From Orientallactaga sibirica (lineage: Eukaryota > Chordata > Mammalia > Rodentia > Dipodidae), in assembly GCA_036365145.1 (NCBI GenBank), contig JAEOAD010000032.1, positions 62,001-126,000 on the forward strand: a stretch of DNA of 64,000 nucleotides, written 5' to 3'. Under the pieces are notes generated by a model. That model saw nothing but the letters and a program-made list of their open reading frames with translations, ran no database searches and was not told the origin of the DNA. Below are positions 22,112 to 34,126 of this stretch, piece after piece; position 1 is the stretch's first letter, and each line of letters begins with the position of its first letter. A program made the translations under genes and the position numbers.

Positions 22112-23155
22112 TTGCTTGAATACTCTCAAAGTATTAATGCATCAGAAATGACCTTCAGTGAGAATGATTTAAAGGAAATGCCTGAGAAAGATTTTAAAAG
22201 AATGATTATAAATATGTTCAACGAACTCAAAGAGGAAATCAAAGAACACACAGGAAACAAATTTAATGAAATAAGGAGGTCAATAGAAGACATGAAGGAG
22301 TTAATAGACATAATAAAGGAAAACCAGTTAGAAATACTAGCAATGAAGAACACTATCAGTGATATAAAAATCTCTGTAGAAAATCTGTCCAGTAGAATGG
22401 ATGAAGGAGAGAACAGAATATCTAAACTAGAAGACCAGGTGGCAGATCTACAGTCTGACAAAGAGAAAGACAAACTAACAGGAAGGTATGAATGGGAATT
22501 TCAAGATATTCAGAACACTATGAAAAGATCAAACATAAGAATTCAGGGTATAGTAGAAGGAGAAGAATTTCACTCCAAAGGTATAATAGGTGTTTTCAAC
22601 AAAATCATACAAGAAAACTTGCCCCAAATTGGGAAAGAGATGCCAGTGCAGATACAGGAAGCCTTTAGAACACCAAACAGACAAAACTTGGAAAGAACCT
22701 CTCCCCACCATATTATAATTAAACTACCAAACTTAAAAATCAAATAAAATATATTGAAAGCAGCTAGAGAGAAAAAGCAAGTCACCTACAAAGGCAAGCC
22801 CATAAGAATCACAGCAGATTACTCAACACAAACTTTAAAAGCCAGAAGGACTTGGAGTGATGTATTCCAAGTTCTGAAATATAACAACTGTCAACCAAGG
22901 TTAATTTATTCTGCAAAACTATCCATTCAAAAAGATGGAGAAATAAGGACATCCCACAACAAAAGCAGGCTAAAAGAATACTTGAAGACAAAACCAGCTC
23001 TACAGAAAATACTTGAAAGGGTCCACCATGCTGAAGAGAAAGAAAAGCATACATATAAAGAACCAGGAAAAACAAACCATGCTCCAATACTAGTTAATAC
23101 AAAGAGCAAAGGTAAAACCAGAAGCACTACAAAACAAGAAAAATGGCAAAAATAA
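22112..23155 (+). pseudogene. L1 ORF1: L1 type A ORF1 (RNA-binding chaperone), one in-frame stop
   Basis: Two open stretches in the same frame (22,112-22,747 and 22,754-23,155) are separated only by a TAA at 22,745-22,747 and one following codon, so a single nonsense change breaks an otherwise open frame of about 348 codons. The N-terminal half is a coiled coil rich in E, K and I (residues 20-130). Next come the RRM-type region (SNIRIQGIVEGEE) and the C-terminal domain (ITADYSTQTLKARRTW). ORF1p trimers coat L1 RNA in the cytoplasm. The last codons overlap the ORF2 start. Confidence 0.85.
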
Positions 23156-25598
23156 ATACACACCTTTCAATAAAAACTCTTAATATCAATGGCTTGAATG
23201 CCCCAACCAAAAGACACAGGTTTGCAGACTGGGTTAAAAAGCAGGATCCTTCAATTTGTCGCCTCCAAGAAACTCACCTTTCTAAAAAGGTACGCTATCT
23301 TATGGTGAAAGGTTGGAAAATGGTGTTTCAAGCAAATGGGCCTAGAAAACAAGCTGGGGTCACTATCCTAATATCTAATATCTGACAGGGTAGATTTCAG
23401 ATCAACATTAGTTGTGAAAGATAAGGAAGGTCACTTTATATTGATTAAATGAATGCTCCAACAGGAGGACATTACTATCCTAAACATATATGCACCTAAC
23501 ACGGGGGCTCCAAATTTCATCAAACAAATGCTATTAGAACTACGATCACAGATAACACCAGACACACTTATAGTGGGTGACTTCAACACCCCACTTACTA
23601 ATTGACAGGTTATGCCAGCAATAAATAAAGAGAGATGCTTCTGGATTAAATGAGGTCATAGAACAAATGGACCTAACAGATATATACAGGACATTTCATC
23701 CAAATGCTGAAGAATATACATTCTTTTCAGCAGCACATGGGACATTCTCTAAAATAGACCATATATTAGGACACAAAGTGATTTTTAACTGATATAGGAA
23801 AATTGAAATAATTTCTTGCACTCTGTCTGATCACAATGGGATCAAACTACAAATCAATAATAAGAAAAGCTATAAAATCATGGAAACTAAACAATACACT
23901 ACTAAATGATGAACAGGACAATGAAGAAATCAAAAAGGAAATAAAAAAATTCATGGAGTCAAATGATAATGAGAACACAACATACCAAAACCTTTGGGAC
24001 ACAATGAAGGTAGTCCTAAAAGGGAAATTTGTAGCTTTGCATGCCTATGTTAAGAAATTAGAATGGTCGCAGGTAAACAACTTAATGGTGCACCTTAAGG
24101 CCTTGGAAAAAGAAGAATAAGGCAAACCAAAAATCAGTAGAAGGGAAGAAATAATAAAGATTAAGGCAGAAATTAATGAAATAGAAACAAACAAACAAAC
24201 AAAAAACAATCCAAAGAATCAATGAAACAAAGAGCTGGTTCTTTGAAAGGATAAACAAGATTGATAAACCCTTAGCAAATATGAACAAAAGAAAGAGGAA
24301 AGAGATACAAATTAATAAAATCAGAGATGAAAAAGGCACCATTACAACAGATACCACAGAAATTAAAAAAATCATGGGAACATACTATAAGAATATATAA
24401 TCCACTAAGTTTGAAAATCTGAAAGAAATGGATGATTTCCTTGATTTATATGACCTACCCAAATTAAACCAAGATGAGATTGACCACTTAAACAGACCTA
24501 TAAAAAGTATGGAGATCCAAACAGTTATAAAAAAATCTCCCAATTAAAAAAACTCCAGGCCAAGATGGGTTCACTGCTGAATTTTTACCAGACTTTCATG
24601 GAAGAACTAACACCAATGCTTCTTAAACTTTTCCATAAAAGAGAAGAGGAAGAAATCCTACCAAACTCCTTCTATGAAGCTAGCATCACCCTGATCCCAA
24701 AACCAGACAAAGATAGAAGAAAAAAGGAAAGTTACAGACCAATCTCCCTCATAAACATAGATGCAAAAACTCACAACAAAATATTGCAAACAGAATACAA
24801 GAATATATTAGAAAGATCATTCACTCCGACCAAGTAGGCTTTATGCCAGAGATGCAGGGATGGTTCAACATATGGAAATCGATAAATATAATACATTATA
24901 TAAATGGACTGAAGTACAAAAATCACATGATCATCTCATTAGATGCAGAAAAAGCATTTGACAAAACCCAACATCCCTTCATGATAAAAGTCCTACTGAA
25001 ACTGGGACTAGAAGGAACATATCTCAACATAATAAAAGCTATTTATGACAAACCTACAGCCAATATGATACTAAATGGGGAAAAACTTGAAGCTTTTCCA
25101 CTAAAATCAGGCACAAGACAAGGGTGTCCACTGTCCCCACTTTTATTTAATATAGTACTGGAAGTCTTAGCCATAACAACAAGGCAAGAGACACACATAA
25201 AAGGGGATACACATTGGAAAGAAGAGATCAAGTTATCATTATTTGCAGATGATATGATTCTATACATAAAGGAACCTAAAGACTCTACCAGCAGACTGTT
25301 AGAGCTGATAAACACCTATAGCCATGTAGTAGGATACAAAATAAACACACAGAAATCAGTAGCCTTCCTATATACTAACAACAAACACAGAGGATGAAAT
25401 TAGAGAATCACTCCCATTCACAATTGCATCAAAAAATAGGGTACCTTGTGGGCTGGAGAGATGGCTTAGCAGTTAAGGCATTTGCCTACAAAGCCAAAGG
25501 ATCCTGGTTCAATTCTCCAGGACCCATGTAAGCCAGATACACAAGGGGCACATGCATCTGGAGTTCATTTGCAGAGGCTGCATGCCCTGGCATGGCCA

Positions 25599-25638
<40 letters not shown>

Positions 25639-27165
25639 CTTTCTCTCAAATAAATTAATTAAAAAAAATAAGGTACCTTGGGATAAACCTAACCAATGAA
25701 GTGAAGGATCTCTTCTAGGAGAACTTTAAAACACTCAAGCTACAAATTGCAGAAGACACTAGGAAATGGAAAAACATCCCCCGTTCTTGGATTGGAAGAA
25801 TCAATATTGTGAAAATGGCAATCCTACCAAAAGCAATATACACATTTAATGCAATCCCAATCAAACTTACAATGACATTTTTCATGGAAATAGAAAAAAC
25901 AATGCAAAAATTCATTTGGAAGCACAAAAACCTCTGATATCTAAAACAATTTTGAGCAACAAAAATAAAGATGGTGGTATCACTATATCTAATTTTAACC
26001 TATATTCCAGAGCCATAGTAACAAAAACAGCCTGGTACTGGCAGAAAAACAGACATGTAGATCAATGGAACAGAATAGAGGACCCCGATGTAAGTCTGGG
26101 TAGCTATAGCTACCTGATCTTTGACAAAAATGTCAATAATACTCATTGGAGAAAAGACAGCCTCTTCAGCACATGGTGCTGGCACAACTGGATATGCATC
26201 AGCAGAAGGATGAAAATAGATCCTTATCTCTCTCCATGCACAAGAACTAAGTCCAAATGGATCAAAGACCTTAATATCAGACCTGAAACTCTGAAACTAC
26301 TAAAGGAAAAAGTAGGGAAAACCCTTCAACATATTGGTCTTGGCAAAGACTTGTGGAATATAACCCCAATTGCTCAGGAAATTAAACAGAGAGCAACCAC
26401 TGGGACCTTATGAAATTACAAAGCTTTTGTACAGCTAAGGACACTATGAATAGAGCAATGAGGCAACCTACAGAATGGGAGAAAATCTTTGCCAGCTATA
26501 CCTCTGACAGAGGGTTAATATCTAGGATATAAAAATAATTCAAAAAGTTAAATAATAAGAAAACAAATAACCCAATTAAAAATGGGCTATGGAACTAAAT
26601 AGAGAGTTGTCAGAAGAAGAAATACAGGTAGCATATAAACATCTAAAAAATGTTCTGCATCCCTAGTCATCAGGGAAATGCAGATTAAAACTACGTTGAG
26701 ATTCCATCTCACTCCTGTCAGATTGGCTACCATCATGAAAACAAATGACTATAAATAAGGATGTGGAAAAAGAGGAACCCTTCTACACTGTTGGTGGGAA
26801 TGCAATCTGGTCCAGCCATTGTGGAAATCAGTGTGGAGGTTCCTGAGACAGCTAAATATAGATCTGCCATATGACCCAGCTATACCACTCCTAAGGATAT
26901 AACCTAAGGACTCATCTCACTACCTTAGAGATACTTGCTCGACCATGTTTATAGCCGCTCTATTCACAATAGCTAGGAAATGGAGCCAACCTAGATAATG
27001 AAGATGTGGCATATTTACACAATGGAATTCTACTCAGTGGTAAAGAAAAATGAAGTTATGAAATTTGGTGGAAAATGGATGGATCTGGAAAGGATTATAC
27101 TTGGTGAGGTAACCCAGGCCCAGAAAGCCAAACATCACATGTTCTCTCTCATATGTGGATCCTAG
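23143..27165 (+). pseudogene. L1 ORF2: L1 type A ORF2 (endonuclease-reverse transcriptase), broken
   Basis: The endonuclease start is clear (TLNINGLNAPTKRHR, then LQETHL) at 23,143-23,385. The frame then shifts several times. The reverse transcriptase region (24,560-25,400) has [28 protein letters not shown] and the catalytic [10 protein letters not shown] (FADD codons 25,242-25,253). A SINE interrupts at 25,447. The C-terminal part resumes at about 25,670 ([20 protein letters not shown]) and ends near 27,165. ORF2p nicks target DNA and copies L1 RNA; this copy cannot make it. Confidence 0.85.
25447..25665 (+). repeat. tRNA-derived SINE inside L1 ORF2
   Basis: Head 'gggctggagagatggcttag', (CT)n and A tail. 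It is flanked by a target repeat close to AATAGGGTACCTTG / AATAAGGTACCTTG. Confidence 0.9.
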
Positions 27166-27750
27166 CTACAAATGATTGGACTTCTATGTGAGTAAAAATA
27201 AAAGTCATATAAAAGGAATAGAAAGGGTGGGAGGGGGGACTTAATAGGATGGTATTGTATATATGTAAGTAGAAGAACAGATTGATAGGGGTGAAAAGGC
27301 CTAAGTGGGGTCAAGGGAAGAGATTGAGTAAAGAAAAGGAAGAGGGAGGGCTAATCAAAATCTAAGAGGATATAAATAAATTATAGGGAAACCTATTTTT
27401 CTGGACAATGGAACACTCAGAAGCCATACATTTTTAGTAGAAAATTTTCAGTGTCAGGGATGGGATACCTTCCAGTGAGTTGTTGGCTGGGAGTTCACAG
27501 ATATCCCCAAAACATTATAGGCCATTGCTGAGGCCCTTGGTTCCCCACCAGGAATAGATGGACAGACCCTATTGCTGAAGACTCCACATACTTGGGCTGC
27601 AAGGTCACTGAAAAATCCTGCTGGAGCTGAGCTGAAAGCCTCCTCTTGGTGGACCAGCTGACAGAAAGTTGAAAAAGCTACACTGCATGCAGTTCAATGG
27701 GAGAGAGAAAACATCAGTGAAGGTACTCACAGTGAACACTGCAAGCTTTT

Positions 27751-28153
27751 GTTGGGCCCTAAGAGGCCCGGGTGTGAGGCCTAGTGGAACTTCCTGAGCC
27801 TGACTAGAGTTTGGCGACCTGTCTTTGGCCTATTACTCCCACTTAAGAGTGACTCAGCAAGGCCTAAGCCAAAATTGCCTCCGCCCAGCTACTGCTGACC
27901 TGGGGAAATACTATTGGCCCCTACACCTTTTTCCTATCCTGAGACCCACCCTCTTTCTCAAAGCTATATAAACACCTTCCTAGTACAATAAAACGAGTTC
28001 CTGCTTCGACAAATCTCCTGACACAGTGTGTTTTTCTCTCCGGTGCCTTGGGGGGGGGGCGTTGGGTTGATGACACTCATCATCCCTTCAGCCCCAAGAG
28101 GAGCCAGTGGACCAGCTCTTTTTTCAGCTCTACCTGCTGGGGGGAAACCGGCA
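27751..28153 (+). mobile_element. Solo LTR in the L1 type A 3' UTR
   Basis: TGTTGGGC...CCGGCA, with a 6-bp target duplication AGCTTT (27,745-27,750 and 28,154-28,159). It has a TATA box (ctatataaac, about 27,964) and aataaa at 27,987. The L1 3' UTR continues on the far side (aaatttggccagcc). The 6-bp duplication suggests class II; the family is not named. Confidence 0.85.
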
Positions 28154-28769
28154 AGCTTTAAATTTGGCCAGCCAGGCCAAATGAGCCAACAGGTGCAATA
28201 GTGACATGTCTGTTTTGGGGGAAACCAACCACTCTCTAATTGGACTGGAGGCCCACTCCATGGGAGGGAATACATCCCTGATACTGAAACCCTATGACAG
28301 GGGTAGTCATGAGCCCTAGAGGTGTAACATCTGCTGGTGTCATGCTAAATGTATATACTATGCTCACCAAACTGCCCAATAAGCACTTCTCTTAATGTTG
28401 ACACCCATATATTAATATTACTCTCCCTTATGGTTAGAGAAGCTTCTTTTTTTCAGATGGTGGTGACCTTGGGATGACTCAGAAGACACCATGGTGCTGG
28501 GAAGAAGTGACAGAGGAGTGCTTAATACTGAAACATCTCAAACACACCTTCCAAGGCTAAGGGTCCATTGCTGAAAAGGGGGCAGAAAGAATGTAAGATG
28601 GTGTCCGCCTAACCTCACCTCACTTCACTTCACAGGGAAGTAAAGACAAGAACACTTAAGGTTGAAGCGACCTTTTAAAAGGGTTTTCTGGATCTTGCAT
28701 GCTTCCAGAGGGAGAGGGTGGATGTGCAAAATAAGGAATCCACTGATTCCCATGCTCTTGGGCAGGTGC

Positions 28770-29495
28770 TACTGCCTGATAGGTCCCTCCTGACCTGCCT
28801 GAGGCCCCTGGCTGGCCAGACCTGAGCGCCATCACAGCCAGGTCCCCGGGTCTGTGGAGCTGCTGAGCGAGACAGATTCTTCCCACTCTTCGCTCCCTGG
28901 CCAGAGCCCCTGCATGCGCCATTGCAGCCAGGTGCCCGTGTCTGTGGAGCCACCGGGCAAGACAGATCCCTCCCACTCCTCACTCCTGGCCAGAGCCCCT
29001 ACGCACGCCATTGAAGCCAGGTGCCTGGGTCTGTGGAGCTGCTGAGCAAGACAGATCCCTCCCACTTCTTGCTCCCTGGCCAGAGCCCCTGTGTGTGCCA
29101 TTGCAGCCAGGTGCCCATGTCTGTGGAGCCACTGAGTGAGACAGATCCCTCCCACTCCTCGGTCCCAGGCCAGAGTCCCTGCACACGACATTGCAGCTCG
29201 GTGCCAAGGTCTGTGGAGCCGCTGAGAGAGACAGATCCCTTTAACTCTTCAGTCCCTGGCCAGAGCCCCTGCGTGCACCATTGCAGCCAGGTGCCCAGGT
29301 CTGTGGAACCACTGAGTGAGACAGATGCCTCCCACTCTTCAGACCCCAGCCAAAGCCACTGTGTGCACCATTACAGCCAGGTTCCTGGGTCTGTGGAGCC
29401 ACTGGGTGAGACAGATCCCTCCCAGCCCTTGCTCCCAGGCCAGAGCCCCCATATGCATTACAGGCAGGTGTCCTGGGCCTGTGGAGCCACATCGC
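28770..29495 (+). promoter_or_regulatory. L1 type B 5' UTR monomer array (90-bp tandem repeats), probable promoter
   Basis: The anchor 'tctgtggagc' (with variants) recurs at 28,851, 28,941, 29,030, 29,120, 29,210, 29,300, 29,390 and 29,478, a spacing of 88-90 bp. Each unit also carries 'ggccagagcccc', a 'gccattgcagccaggtgcc'-type block and 'gacagatccctcccac'. Because 90 is divisible by three, long chance frames run on both strands; these are not genes. In mouse, L1 5' UTR monomers act as promoters; the same role here is inference. Confidence 0.8.
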
Positions 29496-29499
29496 AGGT

Positions 29500-30140
29500 C
29501 AGATCCCACCCATTCCCTGCACCATCACAATACAGATCCCACTGAGCCTGTGTGAGCTGCATCGCTGCTCTGATCTTTTCCTCAATGGCCAGACCAGCAA
29601 GCACCATCCCAAGTCAGGTCTCGCTGAGACTGACTGAGCCACATCAGTTCCCACTGGGCCTGCCTGAGCCTATCACTGGTCAGGTCCCTCCCTCACTGGC
29701 CAGAGCTCCACACACCACTGCTGGTCAGGTCCCACTGGACCTGCCTGAACCCCATCACTGGTCTGGTCCCTCTCTCACCAGCCAGAGACCCAACACCCCC
29801 AACATTGGTCAGGTGCCTCCCCAACCTCCCTGAACAGCATCACCAGTCAGGTGCCACCATCCTCCCCCCACAGCAGATCAGGGATCCAGGGTAGTAGGCC
29901 AGTTCCTGCACTACCCTTCCTGAGCCCAACTAGGGCATTTGTGGTCCCCTCTCCTTTCCATCTCAGATAGGCAACACAGGCCAGCAGGCCAGTGTCTCCC
30001 ACCCCAGCCTATCAGAAATCCAGAGGCCACCATCCTCACACTTGCCACTGTGCCCCACCCCACCCCAGAGCAGCAGGCTAGCATTCCACACCCTAGGCTT
30101 TCTGAACCAGTGTGATGCACAGACCACAGTGAAAAAGGAA
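29500..30140 (+). repeat. Looser GC-rich repeats between the monomer array and L1 type B ORF1
   Basis: Blocks such as 'atcactggtcaggtccc' and 'gcctgcctgagcc' recur at irregular spacing. This is probably the non-monomer part of the L1 5' UTR. Confidence 0.6.
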
Positions 30141-30144
30141 TAGC

Positions 30145-31130
30145 ATGAAAAACCAGAAACATGTAAATCAAGCTAGACTATCCAGTCCCACAATGGATGT
30201 CTTGAATCAAATCATAGAAGGGGAATTAGAATCAGAACCACAAAATGAAGAGACAAGCTATGCAACCCTGGCTAAGAAAATAGCACAACTCTCAGAAACT
30301 CAACAAAGAGCCAATAATTGTATGAATGCTATCCTGACTAGATTAGACCTAATAGAAAAGAACCAGGAAGGGTTCCAAAGACAAATGATCTGAAGGAAAG
30401 TGAAAAAAAAGAGGTCCTCAATAACCAGATGGCTAAGTTCAATGAAGACATAAAAAATGCAATGATGAACTCCAAGAAGCATTAAGAAAGTCAGAAAATG
30501 AAGTGAAAAGGGAACTAGACAGAGGGATGGAAACTATACATAAAAAACAGTAGAAATTATGAACCAAATTGAACAAACCCCAAACTCTATAGAAGCTCTT
30601 TAGAATAGAGTTAGCCAAGTAGAGGATAGAAACTCAGAACTGGAAGACAAAACAGAAGAAACAGTTTGTGAGTCCAAAAATTTCAACAAGTTTAAAAATT
30701 ACTGTGAACAGAACATGAGGGAAATGTGGGATACCCTTAAGTGTCCAAACATTAGGATCATGGGCATACCAGAGGGGGAAGAAACACAGACTAAAGGAAT
30801 GGAAAGCTTATTCAACAAAATAATTGAAAACTTTCCCACTCTCTCAAGAGAAAATCCCATCAAGTTACAAGAAGCTAGCAGAACTCCAAAAAGACTGGAC
30901 CAAAGGAGAAATTCTCCAAGACACATTATCATTAAGACTCTAAACATCAAACCCAAAGAGAAAATCCTAAAAGCAGCCAGGGAGAAACAACACATTACAT
31001 ATAAAGGAAACCCCATCAGAATTACCTCAGACTTCTCAATGGAAATGCTAAAAGCCAGAAGGGCATGGAATGGAACACTACAAACTCTAAGAACCCATTT
31101 CTTCCAACCCCAACTACTCTACCCAGGACT
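30145..31130 (+). pseudogene. L1 ORF1: L1 type B ORF1, frameshifted and 3'-deleted
   Basis: A first frame (30,145-30,393) and a second (30,715-31,191) lie in the same phase, with a broken coiled-coil stretch between. The second carries the RRM-type and C-terminal regions (PNIRIMGIPEGEE, then [16 protein letters not shown]). It ends abruptly where RT-region sequence begins, near 31,120-31,136, so the normal C-terminus is gone. Confidence 0.8.
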
Positions 31131-34126
31131 TATTTCAAAAACCTCTACTCCACAAAACAAGAGAATATGGAAGAAATGGATGACTTCCTAGACACATACC
31201 ACCTACCAAAGCTAAGCCCAGAGCAGATTAATCTCGTAAACAAACCCATCACACCCTTCAAGATTGAAGAGGTAATCAAACCCTTCCCCAAAAAGAAGAG
31301 TCCAGGACCAGATGGTTTCTCAGCTGAATTCTATCAAACCTTCATGGAAGAACTGAAACCAATTTTTCTGACATTGTGCCACACAATTGGAGAACAGGGA
31401 GAGATCCCCAACTCCTTCTATGAAGCTAGTATCACCCTAATTCCAAAACCAGGCAGAGATGCCACAAGAAAGGAAAATTATAGGCCCATTTCCCTGATGA
31501 ACATAGACACAATGATCCTGAACAAAATCCTTGCAAACCAAAATCAACAGCACATCAAAAGCATTATCCACCTTGATCAAGTAGGCCTCATTCCTGGAAC
31601 ACAGGGGTGATTCAACATACAGAAATCAATCAATGTAATACACCACATAAACAAGCTTAAACACAAAAACCACATGATCATTTTGATAGATGCAGAAAAG
31701 GCCTTTGACAAAATACAACATCACTTCATGATCAAAACATTGGAGAGAATAGGAATGGACGGCCCATATCTCAACATAATAAAGGCTATATATAAAGCTC
31801 CTAAAGCCCAAGTAATTCTTAATGTTGAGAGACCAAAAGAGTCCTGATTGAGATCAGGAACAAGGCAAGGGTGTCCACTCTCATCTCTGCTCTTCAAGTA
31901 TTCACCTCTAGAAGTATTAGCTCAAACAATAAGACAGGAGAAAGAAATCAAAGGGATACAAATTGGAAAGGAAGAAGTTACATTAGCTCTATTTGCAGAT
32001 GACATGATTCTATACATAAGTGACCCGAGAACCTCCATCTCAAAACTCTTAAAGGTGATTAGTTCCTTCAGCAAAGTAGCAGGATATAGGGTCAATACTC
32101 AGAAATCAGTAGCCTTTCTGTATGCAAAAGACAAAGATACAGAAAAAGAAATAACTAACATTGTCCAATTTTCAATAGCAACAAAGAAAATAAAATACCT
32201 TGGAATAACATTAACCAAGGAAGTGAAAGACGTATAAAATGAAAACATAAAAACTCTCAAAAACGAAATTTAAGAGGTCCTACGAAAATGGAAAGACCTC
32301 CCATGCTCCTGGATAGGTAGAATTAACATTGTGAAAATGGAAATTTAACCAAAAGCACAATATAGATTCAATGCAATGCTGATAAAAATCCCAACTTCTT
32401 TCTTCACCGAGATAGAAAAAACTATCTGAAAATTCATATGGAAAAGCAGAAGGCCTTGGATATCCAAGCATATCCTCAGCAAAAGAAACACCTCTGGAGG
32501 CATCACCATACCTGATCTAAAGCTATACTACAAAGCCATTGTAAGAAAAACAACATGGTACTGGCATACAACCAGGAATATAGACCAATGGTACAGAATA
32601 GAAGACCTGGACTTTGTGTCAAGTAACTACAGCTACTTGATATTTGACATAGGTCCTACCAATGCAGAATGGAAAAGGACAGTATCTTCAACAAATGGTG
32701 CTAGACAAACTGGACAACCATATGTAGGAAAATGAAACTCGATCCACACATTTCACCATGCACAAAAATCAAGTCCAGATGGATCAAAGACCTTGATATA
32801 AAACCAGAAACTCTGCTACTACTGGAAGAAAAAATAGGAGGAACCTTCCATGATATAGGAGTTGGAAAAGATTTCTGAACAAAACCTCAGCAGCTCAGGA
32901 AATTAAACAATCACTCAACCAGTGGGATCTCATGAAGCTGAAAAGCTTTTTCACTGACAAATATACCATAACCAAAGCCAACAGATTACCCACAGAATGG
33001 GAGAGAATTTTCACCAGCTATACAACTGACAGAGGCCTAATTTCTAGAATTTACAAATAACTCCAAAGCCTAAACAATAAATCATCAAACAACCCACTCA
33101 CAAAATGGGGCAGAGAACTGCACAGGGAGTTCTCAGGGGAAGAAATACAAATAGCAAACGCACATTTAAGAAAATGTTCAACATCCCTAACTGTTGCAGA
33201 CAGCTTCAGGTTCGCTGAGATGAACTTCCAGACCAGGCACAGTTATGGAGGAAGGGATATTATTTATTGAAGCTTACAGATCCAGGGGAAGTTCCATAAT
33301 GGCAAGAGAAACGGCTTGCCCTTCACAGGACCAGGCAAGAGAGAGAAAAGCCAACCAGCCACCACAGCACACAGAGCAAAACTACCACCAAAAGGTCACA
33401 CAGCACACTTCAGGAACTCCTGCTAGGCACATTTGCATATCTTTACAATGGAATCTCAAACCATCACCACACCTTAAGACCAGCCCCCAGTGACCTTGCC
33501 TCTAGCAAGGTGATTGCAGATGCAAACTATAACTAGTAAAACACTGAATATATTGGGGGACATATATTCAAACTACCACACTAACCATCAGGGAAATGCA
33601 AATTAAAACAACTATGAGATTCCACCTTACCCCAGTAAGGATGGCTAACATTAAAAAAAAACAAAAACAAAAAAAAAATGAAAACAAATGTTGGCTAGGA
33701 TGTGGAGAAATAGGAACAAGCTTCCACTGCTGGTGGGAATGTTAAATGGTTCAACCATTATGGAAAGCTATATGGAGACTCCTGAAAAGGATGACCATAG
33801 ACCTACCAATGGATTCAGTCTTTCCCTTACTGGGCATTTACCCTAAAGGCTCCAAGCCTCAGATCAGAGACATTTGCTCAACCATGTTTATAGCTGCTCA
33901 ATTCATAATAGCAAAGAGCTGGAATCAACCCAGATGTCCATCATTAGATGAATGGATACCAAAGATGTGGTATATCTATTCTATGGAATTCTACATAGCA
34001 GTAAGGAAAGATGAAATAATGAAATTTGAAAATAAATGGTCAAACATGGAACAGATCATCCTCAGTGAGCTCACCCAATCACAAAAAGATAATCTTCACA
34101 TGGTCTCGTTTATCTGTTGCTCCTAA
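31131..34126 (+). pseudogene. L1 ORF2: L1 type B ORF2 without the endonuclease domain
   Basis: It begins inside ORF2 at the segment just before the reverse transcriptase ([17 protein letters not shown]). It keeps [30 protein letters not shown] and [10 protein letters not shown] (FADD codons 31,992-32,003). Later parts are frameshifted; a C-terminal frame runs 33,746-34,126 (SMEFYIAVRKDEIMKFENK). A MaLR-like solo LTR interrupts at 33,192. No endonuclease motif precedes it. Confidence 0.82.
33192..33580 (-). mobile_element. MaLR-like solo LTR inside L1 type B ORF2
   Basis: On the minus strand it begins TGTGGTAGTTTGAATATATG and ends TGTCTGCAACA, with a 5-bp target duplication CTAAC (33,187-33,191 and 33,581-33,585). 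It is the same family as the element at 45.6-47.6 kb. Confidence 0.9.

Noticed and set aside
22126..23163. Minus-strand hydrophobic frames opposite L1 ORF1.
   Set aside because: The complement of A-rich L1 coding sequence gives Phe/Leu/Ser-rich frames by composition.
28770..29495. Regular repeat and spacer pattern resembling a CRISPR array.
   Set aside because: The units are tandem copies over their full length without unique spacers, in a rodent L1.
28656..29545. Long overlapping frames on both strands in a GC-rich region, which look like repeat proteins.
   Set aside because: They come from the 90-bp monomers, whose length is a multiple of three. The position in an L1 5' UTR explains them.
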